A DNA stretch of 64,000 nt. Source: Chelydra serpentina. Lineage: Eukaryota > Chordata > Testudines > Chelydridae. Position numbers and translations under genes: made by a program. A model generated the notes under the pieces. That model made no database searches and was not told the DNA's origin. It saw only the letters and a list, made by a program, of their open reading frames with translations. Position 1 is the first letter of the stretch; each line of letters starts with the position of its first letter. The DNA lies in contig JBAIAC010000024.1 in the NCBI GenBank assembly GCA_037349315.1, forward strand, positions 33,095,501 to 33,159,500. Direction: 5' to 3'. Positions 1-13,344 of the stretch are shown here, piece by piece.

Positions 1-785
1 ATTTTTTTTAAAAAAAGCCTTCTGTGTGGGTTCCACATTTTACTTTAAAGAGCTACGGTGACTAGCACTGCATTATTCACGACTTGCGACTGAGTCACCA
101 GTAAGTTATAGCAGTGACTGTAATGAGTGCAAATAAATTGTAGACACCACCCTTGCAACACATGGATGTTACTGATTCCAAAGAAAAGAAGAGTCTTGTA
201 CTTTGAAAGCAGCCCTTATTTTGTAATGAAAACTAAAACTTGTACTGATGCTCTAGGTGTCATTCATCGTTTGTGTTGATCCTTTCACTTTCAGTGCAAC
301 AGTTCTAGAGGATATGGGATGCAAATTTTAGGTGCCTCAAAGCAGCATTTCCAGACAAATACTACTGTTGTAACTGCAGCTTCAAAAGATGCCCCGTGTG
401 TATAAAACAAACTAATATTCCACAAACACCATGCTAAAAACTAAATAAAATATCATCTCTTGTTTTCCACTTATAAATAATGCAGCCACTGACTCATGGT
501 GCTGTCTCGAGATTGTAGCCTGGAAATTCCCGTCCCTGTTCTGGTCTAGAGACACTAGTGGATCTGAGTGGAACTGACTGGAAAATGGAAAAAAAAATCC
601 TATTAATGTATTTGTGGGAAAATTTCCCCCATTTTTCCTAGAAAAGATTCAGAAATTGAAAATGTTCAACTAGCTTTAATTATGGACTGCTCTATGGGAA
701 AGCAAGGGCATAGAGGGAATATGCATTTGGACATGAAAATTGTGCAGTTTATGGTCAGTCTTAAGTCTTATGGCAATAACAGTGA

Positions 786-824
786 GGAGTACTTGTGGCA
801 CCTTATAGACTAACAAATGTATTA
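786..824 (-). repeat. Short fragment of Penelope-like element 3' tail
   Basis: The string CTTGTGGCACCTTA followed by TAGACTAACAAAT recurs at 49,408 and, with small changes, at 51,472. At 51.5 kb it forms the 3' end of an element encoding a GIY-YIG domain. Only about 40 bp are kept here, so this is a relic. Confidence 0.5.
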
Positions 825-1054
825 TGGCAATGAAATCCCAGGTCTTGGGACTGCAGCTGAGAAAGCTCTGTATCTCGTGTCCATGAGGCTGACACTTGAG
901 GTGGATAGATCCATTGTTCCTGGGCAGTGGAGCTCTCAAAGATTGTTAAGGTATCGTCAGAGAAGAATCGGTGGCACTGATGGATGCTTGCCTGTGATCA
1001 ATGGAGAAAGGACAAACACCTGTATCCAAAACTTTTTCTCGCCGTCAACATGGA

Positions 1055-1190
1055 TGTGCTCACTGAGAGCCATGTTGCTGAATAGGTGTGCTGCTGCATT
1101 CTGATTGCAATGTACTCAGGGTGGCTGTTTTCAAGCCAAAGTGTTTTGCACTGCAATAATCTAGCCTGGAGGTAATGAAAATACATATGA
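1055..1190 (-). mobile_element. LINE reverse-transcriptase relic (L2/CR1-like)
   Basis: On the minus strand a frame reads SRLDYC, then about 20 residues later a weak match to the QNAAA block. That pairing is typical of the C-terminal part of LINE2/CR1-type reverse transcriptases. Only this short stretch is visible and flanking frames are broken. It may be a chance resemblance, so confidence is low. Confidence 0.35.
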
Positions 1191-3009
1191 CAAGGCCACC
1201 CAGGGTGTAGTTTACTAGCTGGTCACAGGAGGCAGACTGCGTACGTTATGGCCCATGCTATGTGAGACTCTAATGCCAGTGAGAAGTTTAGAGAACCACT
1301 AGGCTGCAGACTTTGAGGGCTTCAAAAGATGCCCCATGAGGACATTCTTTACTGATGAAGATATCATAATGGCAGCAAGCTCTTGAAAGCATTCCCTTTT
1401 GCTGTGAGCAATAACCCTATTTCATTTGGAGTTAATTTCAGGCTACACATCCTCGTGTATTTGCTGATCTAGGCCACACAGTGGGATAGATGGATAATGG
1501 CAGTGTTCACATATGCATAAAGAATCAACAATGTTGAGTATCTTTTCCATGTTGGTCCTACTTGAACCCACAGAAAGAATTTCACTCAGTGGCAGCATGT
1601 AATTATTGAATAGGACTTGAGAGAGCACTGGTCCTCATGATACTCCACAAATGAAGGCTCTTCTGCCAAGAAGGCAGGTGCTCACCCCCCATCCTGTGGG
1701 AGTGGTCCTCTAGAAAGTATTCAGCCCACATCAGAGTTTCCCTGACACCTCCCCTCCCCCTGCCACACTTCTGCAGGAGGACAGCAATAGCCAATGACTT
1801 TCCATGGTGACTGCAATGGCCCATTTTAAGGGTATGGGTACAGATGTGTCCTTTTTATTCAGGGATCACTGATAAGTGATAAGGTCCTGATTCTTTTCCT
1901 ACTGAAATTCTATAATATAATCACTTTATTTCTGCTTGTAGTCAAATCTGGCTATTTGAGTGCATATATAAAAACAATAACAGTTTTCTTTCCCCTCCTT
2001 TATGAATATGTCACCAATTTTATTAACTGAATAATTGCAATTGTAATTGTCCCTCTAGAAATGATGTTTTTTCACATACAGTGATGGCCACTAGAAAGTT
2101 GGAATAGGAAATAATAACTGCTACATCTCTGATACCAGTGTGTGCTAATGGCTGGTAAATTTTGACTACTAAATAAAGAAATGCTACAGTATCACTGATA
2201 TTGTGATGTGGTAAGTGTTGGTAAATGCTGACATTTTTATGCCACCCACTTTCCTTGTAAGGCCTCAAATCCATATGATGGATAATCAGGATAAAGCCAG
2301 ACATCTGAGTATAGAAACACAGCTCTTCAAGTTTTGCGACTCAGCAGCATGTATGCTATCATAACCTGAAGGTTACACTTTTCATTCATTACAAAAAGAC
2401 AGCCGTAGACCTCAATGGAATAAGGTATTCAAATATTTATGTAACATTGGCGATAAAATGTCAGTAGTAATATAAACATTTGGATTGCAGTGTACCGCTC
2501 AAATCTTAGGGCTGACAGGAAAATAGTTAACAAGCTTTGGAATTCCTAACACATTAGGGATACATACTTTCTTTAGATAGCTAGTTAATAGCTGTAAGCT
2601 AGGCAATAGCTTACATCATGCATTAAATTACTTGTGACTGAAACAATTAGAAAATCCAAACAATTAGTGAGATATTGCATGTGGTAGCCTTACTGCAAAC
2701 TGACAAAAGCTCTTCCTGAGCTCCTCGTTCCTTGGATTTAGTGAAACGCTGCCCTCTTGTGCAGAAACAGGAAGCAACTCCAAGAATATCATACCCTGGC
2801 AGAAGGATGCAATTTCTCACCTAATGCAATTTTGGGGCCCGATCCTGTGCACCTGAGCAGTCCCAGGGACTTTGATGAGGCTACTTTACCTTTAATGTCC
2901 CTGTTTTACTATTTTTAATGGGAAATATGATTTACTTAGTTATTTTAAAAATCCTCACAGACAAGAATCAAACCCAAGACCTCAGTTGCTCAAGAGCTCA
3001 GGGGCTGGC

Positions 3010-3112
3010 TTTGCATTATGTGTGTAAAGTGCCTATCACAAGGCATGCTCAATCCTTGACTGGGATATGTAGTTACTGTCTCAGTGCAAATAAATACATA
3101 AATAATAATTAA
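3010..3112 (+). repeat. Old SINE/L2-type tail
   Basis: The pattern GTAAAGTGCCTATCACAA, then an ACTGGGATATGTAGTTACTG-like part and an AAATAAATAC...AATAATAATT end, resembles the L2-related 3' tail of amniote CORE-SINEs. A better copy of the same tail follows the MIR-like SINE at 35.1-35.3 kb. No tRNA-like head is visible here. Confidence 0.4.
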
Positions 3113-5997
3113 TAGCTGTAAAGGCATTTGGAAGCAACATGCTAGAATGAATAGGTAAATCCTTTCTGCATATAGTCAAAAGTACATTAAAATACAACTA
3201 TAACATCATTCTTACATATCCATTTTGTTAAATGAATTAGGTATCAAGCAAGAAATAAGTACAAAAGATTTGCAGCAAAAGGTGAAATGAAATCATACTT
3301 AATACTTACATACCTCATTACATATTCAAAGGGCTGTATGCTGTATTTTACCTCCATTTTACAGACTGGCAAAAGAAGTCATTGAAAGTAAGAGACTGAT
3401 TTTTAGAACTTCAATAAATGTGTTTAATTCCTCCCCTTCCCCAATGAAAATGACTTGTTCTTATTTGTTGAATGTGTCTAAAGTGAATGATTACTGTTTA
3501 ATTATTATTTTTTACAACACTGAGTAGTTCAATAGCTATGACAAAAGATAGAACAGACTAGGTATGTCACCCTGTATAGTGATTACAATTCTGAGAGGAA
3601 AAAAAAGTAACATTTAGGTTTAGAGCACATTTGGGGATTTATGAGTTCTTTATTACTCACTACAGAACAGATCCTCAGCTGGTGTTAATTGTCATAGTTC
3701 CAATGGAGCTGTCCCTGAATTCACAAGCCTACCATTGCCCGACTAGAAAGTACAGTTTACTGTTTCAAAAGGCCAGAAAATAGCATTTTGCAATATTAAA
3801 AGCAAATTAGTCCTGTGGTACTAAGTGGCTAGAAGGATGCCTTCACTATATATTGAACAACACAAGGCAGTGAGAGCATTCGGCATTGGTGCTTTTCCTA
3901 TACATGATGAGCGTTTGTGTTGAGGTTCTTGTAACATTGGCTGAAGTGCGATCCTTCACCCTGCCAGCTTCATTATTATGAACATTCTCCTGCTGAGTCT
4001 CTGGACATTTCTTACACAATGCAGTGCCTGGGAGGAATGAGTTAAAATGTACTTCAAGTAGAGACCCCAGCATAAGTGAACGATATAGATTCCACCAGCA
4101 CTTGTAGAGTATATAATTTATAGATTCACTCAAACAGAAATGAACAAACAGTCCTATAGCAGCCAATACCCTAGTGTGCTGTTACTTATAAGATTTGCCA
4201 TTTTAATGAAAGGACCTATACCTTTGAAGTTAATTAACTCATTTTGCAAAATCGGTATATACATCTGTTTTCAGTAAAACTTCAGTTTCGTATGAATAAC
4301 TTTAGTGCTAGATTAGTCAAAACAAATTCTAATGCAGTTATAATGGCCATGGGGATGACATTGGCAATGAAGATCAATTTCAGATAGTTCTTCCTATGTA
4401 TCTTGCACTGAGAGATGTTTTGGAAGGATAACAAAACACTGGCTCAGATCCTGCACTGCACTGGGTGTCGGCTACCTGCAGTGCAGCCCGAAAGTCAACA
4501 TATCCAGTTTCAGAAAGATCCCCTCTCTGTTCTGGGAGGGATCTGCTGGTGGCATAGAGCTAGCAGCTTCATGTGCCACCACTTCCCTCTCTGTCGTGGT
4601 GTGTATTTGGGGAGGAGTGGGATGTGATTAGAGGGGTCTCTTATGTCTGGCTGATCCTTAGCTCCCTTAGCAGTCCCTTGGGCCCATTCGGAGATAGGGC
4701 AGTCTTTAAGTTGCTCAGACTTACACTGAAGGTACTGCAAAGGAGAGAATGAAGTCACTTTTGCATCTCCCTTCTGAGGTGCACTGTAAGCACGCCCATC
4801 AGAACTAAGGATTGACCCCACAAAGTGTACCAGTATACACTTTGGAGGAGAGAGGATAAATGTAAATGTGCAATGAACTCCCACACTGTATAGTGCAGCA
4901 GCGGTGGTTCCTTTCTGCTGACAAGTGGACTTTATGAAATTAACATTTCCTTGCAATGGGACATTTGCCCTCATTCGCCATCACAAACTGTGGGCACAAC
5001 TGGGAGCACATTAACACTAATATAGTGTGCATCACTGCACCTGCTTTTAAAACTATGGCTTAGCAATATTTTGGGTCACATACATTGATGAGGGAACCAT
5101 TAGCATTTACAATAGAACACATCTTGTCAATCTTAGTGCACAGGGCTCATCAGAAACAAGTGCTTTTCATTATTATATGAGGTTAAATGACTGTTTTCCT
5201 GCTTTCAGAGGTTGCTGGGTCTGAAATCTGTTTCTCTACTCAGGGGACACTTAACAGAAGCCAGCCAATGAAACCAAGGTAAATTTAATAATAAAATATA
5301 TAGCTTTTTTTTTTTTTTTTTAACCCCACAACCTTTTGAAGCACTGAGAAAATATTTGGGGATAGGGAGAGAAAGGCACAAACTCACCAAATGTGTTGAA
5401 GCCTGAATGTGGATGATCCAGAAGTGTAGAAATGAATACATGTGTTTTATTCTATTATATTAATGAAATGGTTAATTCTGTTGCCATAGCAACGAAGAAC
5501 AGCCATGATAAAAAGCAAAAGGTCTATACATAATGCCTGATACAAGGTCTCTCTAATTCTAAAGCTGATTTTCTTAGCTACAATAGAAGTGATATGTGTT
5601 TTCAATATCATCTTAAGCTTGCACATCAAATCCTCTAGCTAATCCAATAAATAGATCAGTAGTATAAAATGGAATATATGTTTGTACATGGTAAACCTTA
5701 TGAAAGAGGTTTACCTGTGCACAATCTTAAGAAAGGATCTGAAGAGTAGAAAGAGGGGCTCTTTAAAAAGGGGGAAAATAAAAGAGAGGAAAAAAGAGAT
5801 TGTTTTGAATGTGAAGGTAAATCAGGAACAATATGCGACAATAGGAATATGCAATTATCAACCGCACTATTGCATATCAAATCACTGGAAAGATAGCTGA
5901 GATATTTATTAAGAAATAATTGAACTTAAAACCTTATAAGGTAAGACTTTATTTTCTTTTCACTTATATTTTGCAAACACAAGGTTGTAGACACAAT

Positions 5998-6119
5998 TAT
6001 TAAGAAAACTTCCAAATGCTAAAAAATGGGAGTACCATATTTTATTATATTAAATACGGTACTCCAATTTTTTAGCATTTGTTATTAAGAAAACTACCAA
6101 ATGCTAAAAAATGGGAGTA
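5998..6119. repeat. Imperfect hairpin plus direct repeat, 122 bp
   Basis: A segment at 6014-6042 is repeated in reverse complement at 6052-6080 with few mismatches, around a 9-bp loop. The left arm with its upstream flank (5998-6034) recurs directly at 6084-6119 with one mismatch. No target-site duplication or known element ends are recognised. It could be a tiny foldback element or the product of template switching during replication. Confidence 0.75.
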
Positions 6120-9100
6120 GCTGGAAGAAGATGTTTTCAGAAAATCATTTTTGTTTTCATTTGTCTCCAGACACAAAAAGAAAACCCTCTGCTTCTTCAG
6201 CAGTCTTTGTGTGGTGGTGGAGGGGAGTTACTACTAACTCTTGCTTGAGATCCAGAGATACATTAAGGGAAAATAGTGATTTCTACTTCTCTCTTCATTT
6301 CTTTGGACTGCCTAGGCTGGATCCTGTGGGGTGCTTAGGAAGGAAGTAAATGGGATTTGAGGGTGGTCAGCACCTTGCGGCACTGAGCCTTCTGCTCACG
6401 ATGCAACTGTAGATCAAAATGGAAGACCAGTGATATTCTTGGCACTTACCCTTTCTTCAGCTATAATAAGATTTGTCAAACTTGGAATCAGCCTAAATTT
6501 TCATAAAACAAAAGAGAATATTACTCTCTTTTGAAAGAAACTGCAGCTGTTGACTTCAATCACAGAAATCAGACATATAAAATTCTGTACCTAGCACCCT
6601 CATAATCAAAGTGGATGATTTTATCTTCAGGCCATCTAATTTGCATGATAATGTCAGCTCATTTCCTGTGAAACATTAACTTTCAGCGATTGGATATTAT
6701 GTCTTCAGTTACCGGGCCCAAACCTGTCTCCAATAAGTGCAAGTAAAAGCTGTGATTACAAGTAGTCTCAAGAATAGAAGGGTGAGGAAAATGTTCTTTA
6801 GGCTGATGATGACTTCTTGTTGTTCATGTGTAAATCTGATAGGCAATTACAGGTGTGGGTCATCCAAAGGAGAAATTTGTCATTGCCTACTTATTTCTAG
6901 AGTGAAATGTAACAATAGATCTCTCAGGTTTTAAGGAGGAATTCTGAGGACTAGTTTTAACAATGTCAACTTTAATGTCACTGAAAACAAAAATTCTTTG
7001 TTTAAGCATATTACAAAACAATGGCTGCTGCTGTCTGTAATAAACATGTATTTGAAAAGCATGAAATTACATTGCTTACGGCCCCAATTCCAGGCTGTGA
7101 TTGAGGATTACATGGTACCTCACAAGTAGGGTATGGCACACAGGTGGATTTAAGCCACTATTTGCTCCCCTCATACTGGTGTTGCTGTGTGGCAGTCTAA
7201 TCCCCTGCCACAAGTAAAGCAGCCGAAGGGGAGTTCTAACATATCTCAGCTTCCTGTGGCCCCAAGGGACCATTATAGCAGCCACAATGCACAGGTACCC
7301 CATCTATGGTCCTTTGCCTCCAGCCATGGGGTTGAGCTAGAAGAAGCTGTTATGCTGAATCTAGCCTACATTGTGAATTTACCCTATGTTGGAGCTCGCT
7401 GTGCTGACTAGAGCTATTTTTTTAGTTCTGCAGTGACACACACAACCTCAATGAAGCCAAAGGTTTGTTAGTGTTTTTGAGAGCTCCATCTTACAGAAAT
7501 TAGGTTTTCCAACTGTCATGCCAGAGTGGGAAGGGGAATCACCTCTTCACATCCAGGGATAAGTCTAAATTGTTTGATTCCTATTTACCAGCTAGGGTAC
7601 ACAGAATCCTTTTGCAGATAATTAGTAACTTTACAATGAAAAGAAGACTGTATTTTGACACAATACCTTTATTTTGCTTAACTAGATTTAACTAGAATCC
7701 TCTGTATTCATCATTTTTATTTTGTTTAGGGACCATATCCCCAAGGAAGTAATCTGCTTTCACTTGCTGAGGAAAAACTGCAACTTCATTGCACTGCAAA
7801 AACTGTAAATTTTACTCCAGTGTCACACAAAAAAAGTTAACCCAGCAAAATTAGGACTCTAAATGGTGTTTCTATGATCAAGCAAAGATAGCATGGAAAT
7901 TTGAGAGGACTTGCATACAAACCAGAGGATAGATTTATTAATAACTTTTCTCAAAGGACTAAATGTACAGTACACAAATTCTTCAGAAAAAAGAGAAAAT
8001 GGTAGCCGTGAAGACAAAGCAACCCAGATGGCCCATAAGCAGACTAATTATATGAAAGACCCAGAAGCAACTCTAAAGTTACCAATCCAGCTGCCTAGAG
8101 AGTGTGCCAGGTTGCCAGATGTTGCCAATGAAAACACATCTTCCACAGTTCATCAAAGAAACAGAGCAGCATGGTGAAGTAAAACTGCTGCCAATAAAAT
8201 AAATATTTTATCTAAAAAGATTATTTTATATGTGGAAAAATATAAAATATTAACAAAATATCCAGCCCCCTGTTACAGTACATAAAAACGAAGCAGAAAG
8301 ATTTAACATATAGAATAATTTGTCATTCTAATTAGCTATGTTTGTCACTATATTTATATATCCTGCTACACACTGTAGGTGTAATCTTGGGCTGCATTAG
8401 GCCAGTTCTTTTTTGCTGCAGCCACAGGGATTTACGGATGGGAAAAGTGGTGTGTGGCTGGATTGACCATGAATCTGGAAAGCCCTAGCTGCCACAGAAA
8501 CGCATAGACAGACACCACAAGTAAGACAGGCACCTTTAGGCTGCTCTGGCACCAGCTTCCCAGGATCAGGAGAGGACAGACATGATTTAGTTCTAGCAGA
8601 TCCTTGGATGATCTGAGAACTGGTGACAAGGCTACTACGTGGTTACGGCATGTAACCAGTCCTATTCTCTGGAATAAATGATGTAGTGCAGCAGTAATTC
8701 CAAAAAGGTCATGCTGTCTGTTCCCCTTCCATACAGCTTTATGGAGGAAAGGGAACATAAACAAGACTTCATCTGATAAGCCTTTGCAGCTACACAGTAC
8801 GTAGCAGTATACATGTACATTAATCTCATCAATATAGTCCAAACATGATCTCCATGCACAAAAGTCTGTTTTTAATTTTGTTGACAGAGCAAACTATTTA
8901 ATTTACAAACGTGAAAACTTTTTTCTCTAAATACCATTTAATTCTTCAGAAATATGTTTTGTCAAGCCTATACCTTGAAAATATAGTACTTTCTCATCTT
9001 AGTGAGTCCAAAAACAAACTGCCCAAATAGTTTAGCAGGGTGAAGCTTTTTCCAATGAACCTGCATGAGTGCATTGGGATTCACACAGGCAGATTTGGCA

Positions 9101-10251
9101 GCTATTCTACGGAGTTCTTGGACTGCAATGCATACATTAAACGTGGAGCGCTCTCTCTATTCAGGAATATGATGTGACTAAGAATGTGTTAGTAGAGCAG
9201 ACTGGGATGAGCTATGGTATTTCTAGTGTACTTTACTTTGTCAGGTATAGGTTACACTATTTTATAAGGATTACTTGTTTTGGTGTTAGCCAAGAATCTG
9301 ACCCATCCATATTTCCTTAAACACGCAAATAAATCATTGAACTATAGGAGCTCACTTTGCACCCTAACACTGTTGAAAATTCACATGCTTGACTATAGTA
9401 TTTGCAGTGTAAATCAGATTCTTTGTTTTGTTTCTCTCGCTCATTAAACAAGGCCAAATGTCCCTAAGATAGATGCAAAGGCCTGTAAGGTGAAGGACTT
9501 TGTCCTTTGGCATGACTTTGTTAAACAGGTTGCCAAATCTCACCTCATCCTGATGACTCAGAGGACAGTCAGCAAGAAAGTTAAGAGCTCCTCATAGAGC
9601 CCTCTCTATGGATTCCTACAATGTGATGTACCATTGTTTGTCAAAGTTAGAAAGTATTAGTTAATAAATGCATTTGGAACAAAAATATCACCTCGGATTG
9701 TGGATATAACAAGGGGGAAAAAAACCCTCTGAACTGCATGACTGTTTTACCCTCCCCAGTAAATAAATTGTAGTTTTGACTATGTTAGATGCATAATTTC
9801 TTCATGAGGTATGGGTTTTGCCCCTCCAAAGTTTACTTGATAGCTGCTCAATTGGCCTACCCTGCCTAATTATGTATTGTAGCAAAAGCCTGGATTTTGG
9901 CTGCTACATATGTGATGACATTTTTGCTAGTAAGCTGTATATGTTTGTGATACTTTTGGCAGGTCTCTTATGGTGCTATATATTGATGACAAGCCATATT
10001 TACCACATGTGACAGCCTCCATTAGTGAAGTCAGGTCTGGCAAAGAAATGGATGTATAGTACATGGCACAGAAGAGTGAGCAAGTGTTTTACCCCAGAAC
10101 AGAATTACATAACATGACAAAGATGGATGTGTGCTTTATGACATCCCATAGAAAAGTTAAAGCGCATCAATATGGCCTGGAATAACATGTCCACCATTTC
10201 ATACATCTACTAACCATGGCCATAAGATGATAGCTGCAGAGGTTCTGAATA

Positions 10252-10462
10252 CAGGCAGTCCTCGGACTTATGACACAGTTGGTTTCTGAACATTGTGTTG
10301 TAAGTCGAAACATCGTAACTCGGAACCGCAATACACTCCACTGAAGCCTAGAGAGTCATAAAGTCGAAACCAATTGTCATAATTTGAATTGGGGGGCAAT
10401 TCAGAAACGTCATAAGTGCCGTTTGTCGTTAAGTTGAATGCCATAAAGTTGAGGATTGCCTG
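10252..10462. mobile_element. Tigger/pogo-like MITE, 211 bp
   Basis: The element starts CAGGCAGTCCTCGGACTTAT and ends with its imperfect reverse complement (GTTGAGGATTGCCTG). It is flanked on both sides by TA, the target duplication of Tc1/mariner-class transposons. The CAGGCAGTCC terminus is typical of Tigger (pogo) elements. It contains no coding frame, so it depends on a transposase in trans. The 79-codon frame across it on the minus strand is fortuitous. Confidence 0.75.
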
Positions 10463-11365
10463 TACCATTTTTATGCAACCCTCACTCAAGCACACTCTGC
10501 TTTTCAACCAGTTTCTTGACTGAAGGAGATTCAGAGGCTGTATGTATAGAATCTCAAGACCTAGCTCCTCCTATAACATTCCCAACAGATGGAGTTTGTT
10601 CTCATGGTGAAAGCGCTTCAGCTGAGGTATGGATAAGATATTATTATGGGATATAGAGGCCCAAGGCCTCCAACAAAATTCCATGGAAATATTTGCTAAG
10701 CAACACAAACATTTGTTACCATCTCAGTGTGCAAACAGTGAAAAGAGAGAGCAAGAGAAAGCTTTTAGTTGAGTCACTAAAGTCCAAACTGCCAAAGGGT
10801 CACATCAAGTAAGAGTGAGCTGTCAAACAGACCATGCTAGAGTAGAGGAGATATTTTCTACAGGGCAAATGAGCCATTAAAAAAAGCTAGACAGGCAAAA
10901 TGTGTGTGTGGAGGAGGAGTCAGAGGGTGGAAAAGACAGATGAGGATAAAAGAGGACAGATCTTTGAGAGGGGTGAGGAGCATGCAACATGGCACCCTAA
11001 ACAATTAATGAGCATGCATATGTAACTTAACTCATTAATCAGCTTGGGAGTAAATTTTAGGATCATGAAAGACCATCTGACAACAAACTTAAAATGCCAC
11101 ATACAAGAAAACCTGTTTAGTAAATGAATATATACAAAAAAACCCAAGTTGATTAATGCTATTTATTTATAATCAGGTATACATATGTAAACAGAAGAAC
11201 AGAAAATTCTGAAATATGTATAATCAAAGGTTGTGAATTTTCCTGATCACATAATTAACTGAAGAGATACATTAGTATTATGAAACGAATGGCTTTATAT
11301 TCAGATATGGGTAAAGAAAATAGCAATACATTTGTATGAGACAGTGAGAATGAAAAAAAGGCTAA

Positions 11366-11627
11366 GGCTAGGTCTACACTAACCCCCCCTGTCGAACTAA
11401 GATTGTAGCTGAAGTCGAAGTACCTTAGTTCGAACTTACCTGTGGTCCAGACGCGGCGCCCAGGCTCCCCCGTTGACTCCGCCTACTCCGCTCGTCGAGC
11501 TGGATTACCAGCGTCGACGGCGAAGCACTTCCTGGTTCAATTTATCGCGTCTAGACAAGACGCGATAAATCGAACCCAGAACATCGATCCCGTGCCTCCA
11601 ACGCGAGAGGTAAGTATAGACGTACCC
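11366..11627. mobile_element. Harbinger-type MITE, copy 1 (262 bp)
   Basis: The termini are GGCTAGGTCTACACT and, inverted on the right, GGGTACGTCTATACT. Both sides are flanked by TAA, matching the 3-bp TWA duplication of PIF/Harbinger. The GTCTACACT core also occurs at the right end of the coding Harbinger at 57.19 kb. The interior holds a CpG-rich palindrome (ATTTATCGCGTCT and its complement, 11540-11570). Copy 2 lies at 16325-16621 in the opposite orientation. Small frames inside both copies encode matching peptides only because the DNA is shared. Confidence 0.85.
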
Positions 11628-11762
11628 TAAGGCTCTTTAGCAATTCTGGCAAGTCTATATTTTGTTTGGGCTGTAACATTACTGTAGCCAAACATAACCA
11701 CTAAGGATGAATAATGGGGGTGGGAGGGAGGAGGGGAAATAACTCAATACATGTACCATAGA

Positions 11763-11954
11763 AGCTACATCTACGCTATGAGCTAGGGATGTAATTCCAA
11801 GCTTGCATATGTGTACTCGCGCTAGCATGAGTATAAATAGCAGTGTAGCCACTGTAGCACAGACAGTGGAGTCACAGCTCGATGGGAACTAGCACAAATG
11901 TGTTTACTTGTTCTGGAAAACACACCCCTAAGTCAGTGTATACGTAGCCATAGA
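11763..11954. mobile_element. MITE-like element, related to 44.5 kb copy
   Basis: The segment begins GCTACATCTACGCT and ends with the imperfect complement GTATACGTAGCC. The interior has CTAGCATGAG and CAGTGTAGCCACTGT blocks. Similar blocks (TTAGCATGCTAAA, CATGTAGCTGTGG) occur inside the element at 44.5-44.75 kb. Exact ends and target duplication are uncertain. Confidence 0.45.
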
Positions 11955-12045
11955 GAGAGACAGAGAGGTAACATATTCCATTCTCAAGTAATGAAATCTT
12001 TGAACTATAGTTGCTGAAGCATTAATTGGCATAATTAAAAAGTTA

Positions 12046-12832
12046 TTTATTTAGAACGTGTCAACGCAGAAAAAAAGTTGCTAATAATCAAAACCTGACG
12101 TAACACCTGGGTTTTGTAATAACACCTTTAAACATTTTAAGAAGTGTGCTGTGATTGTTCAATAGAGGAAATCTAAATCTAGACACTGATTCAAGTCACA
12201 AATGTGAAGAGTGCATTATAGGTCAATGGTTAGCAAATTTATTTTTAGAAGAGTCTAATGTAAAGTTGAATTGAGGAAACATTAAGAAAATACTATATTG
12301 TACACTGTAGCAGTTGAAAGTGATTAATCCAGATTGGAAATGCTATTTTAAAGCTCCTTTCACTTCTTTTCATAGACAAATAGCACCCCGCATTGCTTTG
12401 TTTGCATAGTATGTAGCTAATTACAATGTCAAAGAAACTTTAAAAAAATTAAATGTAATGTTTAATTACAAAATATCTCCTTGGAAACAGTTTCTTTGTA
12501 TGTTGAATTGTAATTAATTAAAAAATGCTCACTTAATTATGTTTAAAACTAGAAACTCTATAAAGATTAAACATCAAATACAGAAATTTGCAAAAGAAAA
12601 AGTTGTGCTTTACATAATGGACAACCGACAGCTAATAAGTGACTAACTGCTGCTGCTCTGAAATCTAAGAAAATAGTTTGCCTTAAAATAATCACAAGGG
12701 AAAATAGCCATCATTATAAGGGCTATCAACATTATGTATTTTAATACAGTTAAAATTTCGAGTACTAATTGGAAAGCAAATTTACCGCATCAAGGAAATG
12801 TAAAGTTCACATTAACTGCTGGACTGATCATC
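12046..12832 (-). other. DPYD: Probable DPYD 3' untranslated region
   Basis: This is AT-rich sequence immediately downstream of the DPYD stop codon on the minus strand, with no recognisable repeat. Two AATAAA polyadenylation signals on the minus strand sit at 12238-12243 and 12046-12051. The true cleavage site cannot be decided from sequence alone. The limit given uses the farther signal. Confidence 0.5.
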
Positions 12833-13003
12833 TCAACACATTGGGTTCACAGCTAAGGGCAGGCCTCTCTTTGGTTCATAAGGTGTTGTCCTGGAAACCA
12901 TTCTGATGCAGTCAATAATAGGGCAGACACTGAGACACAGATTGCAGCCTGTACAACTGTCAGTAACAGTGGGCAGGTGGGTTTCTGGATCAAACTGTAT
13001 AGC
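12833..13003 (-). CDS. DPYD: DPYD last coding exon (C-terminal 4Fe-4S motif)
   Basis: This exon encodes the final 56 residues of dihydropyrimidine dehydrogenase plus TGA (12833-12835). The enzyme is the cytosolic, NADPH-dependent first and rate-limiting step of uracil/thymine breakdown and clears 5-fluorouracil. The peptide begins [11 protein letters not shown]. It carries the motif [12 protein letters not shown], four cysteines spaced C-x2-C-x2-C-x3-C before proline, which is the last 4Fe-4S site of the C-terminal ferredoxin-like domain. It ends NPMC. The acceptor on minus is TTTCTCTTTGCAG just above 13003, and the exon starts in phase 0, matching the upstream exon ending in GGCTACCAG. The frame runs on upstream into intron sequence, but the acceptor and homology set the border. 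The exon is intact. Identity is very secure from the near-complete match to vertebrate DPYD in my knowledge. Confidence 0.97.
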   Translation of the reverse strand, partial: AIQFDPETHLPTVTDSCTGCNLCLSVCPIIDCIRMVSRTTPYEPKRGLPLAVNPMC

Positions 13004-13344
13004 CTGCAAAGAGAAATAAATAGTATTGATGTCACTCATGGAAAAGGTCAAAAATAGCCCCATTTTAGTATCTGCATTTTATGTACTACAGTACTCTGTA
13101 CTTCAAGACGAGTGTGTGTGATACTGCACTGCAGCTAGAGCAACAGTTTAAATTCTAGGGGGGAAAACACTTTAAAATTAGAACTATAGGGCCAATTTAC
13201 TCCCTGTTGAAAGCCCTGCATCATAAATTGAGTTACACAAAGGATGAATATGTCTCACAAAGTTTAAACTTCCATTAAGATTGCAATGGTGTTCCCCATA
13301 AGGCTTTATGGGGAGATGCTTATAAATGTATATATCATATAACT

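Larger units (their letters stand above)
1..11365. other. DPYD 3' flank, no gene recognised
   Basis: This stretch lies beyond the probable 3' end of DPYD. All open frames are short (154 codons at most), without family motifs or convincing splice structure. The repeats I can support are listed separately. I recognise nothing in roughly 1200-3000, 3115-5995, 6120-10250 and 10465-11360, except half-palindromes of the family described below near 2833-2890 and 3667-3712, and a poly-T run near 5305-5321. In mammals the next gene on this side of DPYD is PTBP2, far away, so a gene desert here is expected from synteny (inference). Confidence 0.6.

Noticed and set aside
8432..8842. 136-codon minus frame
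   Set aside because: No motif, overlapping frame on the same strand, no conserved features seen; treated as chance.
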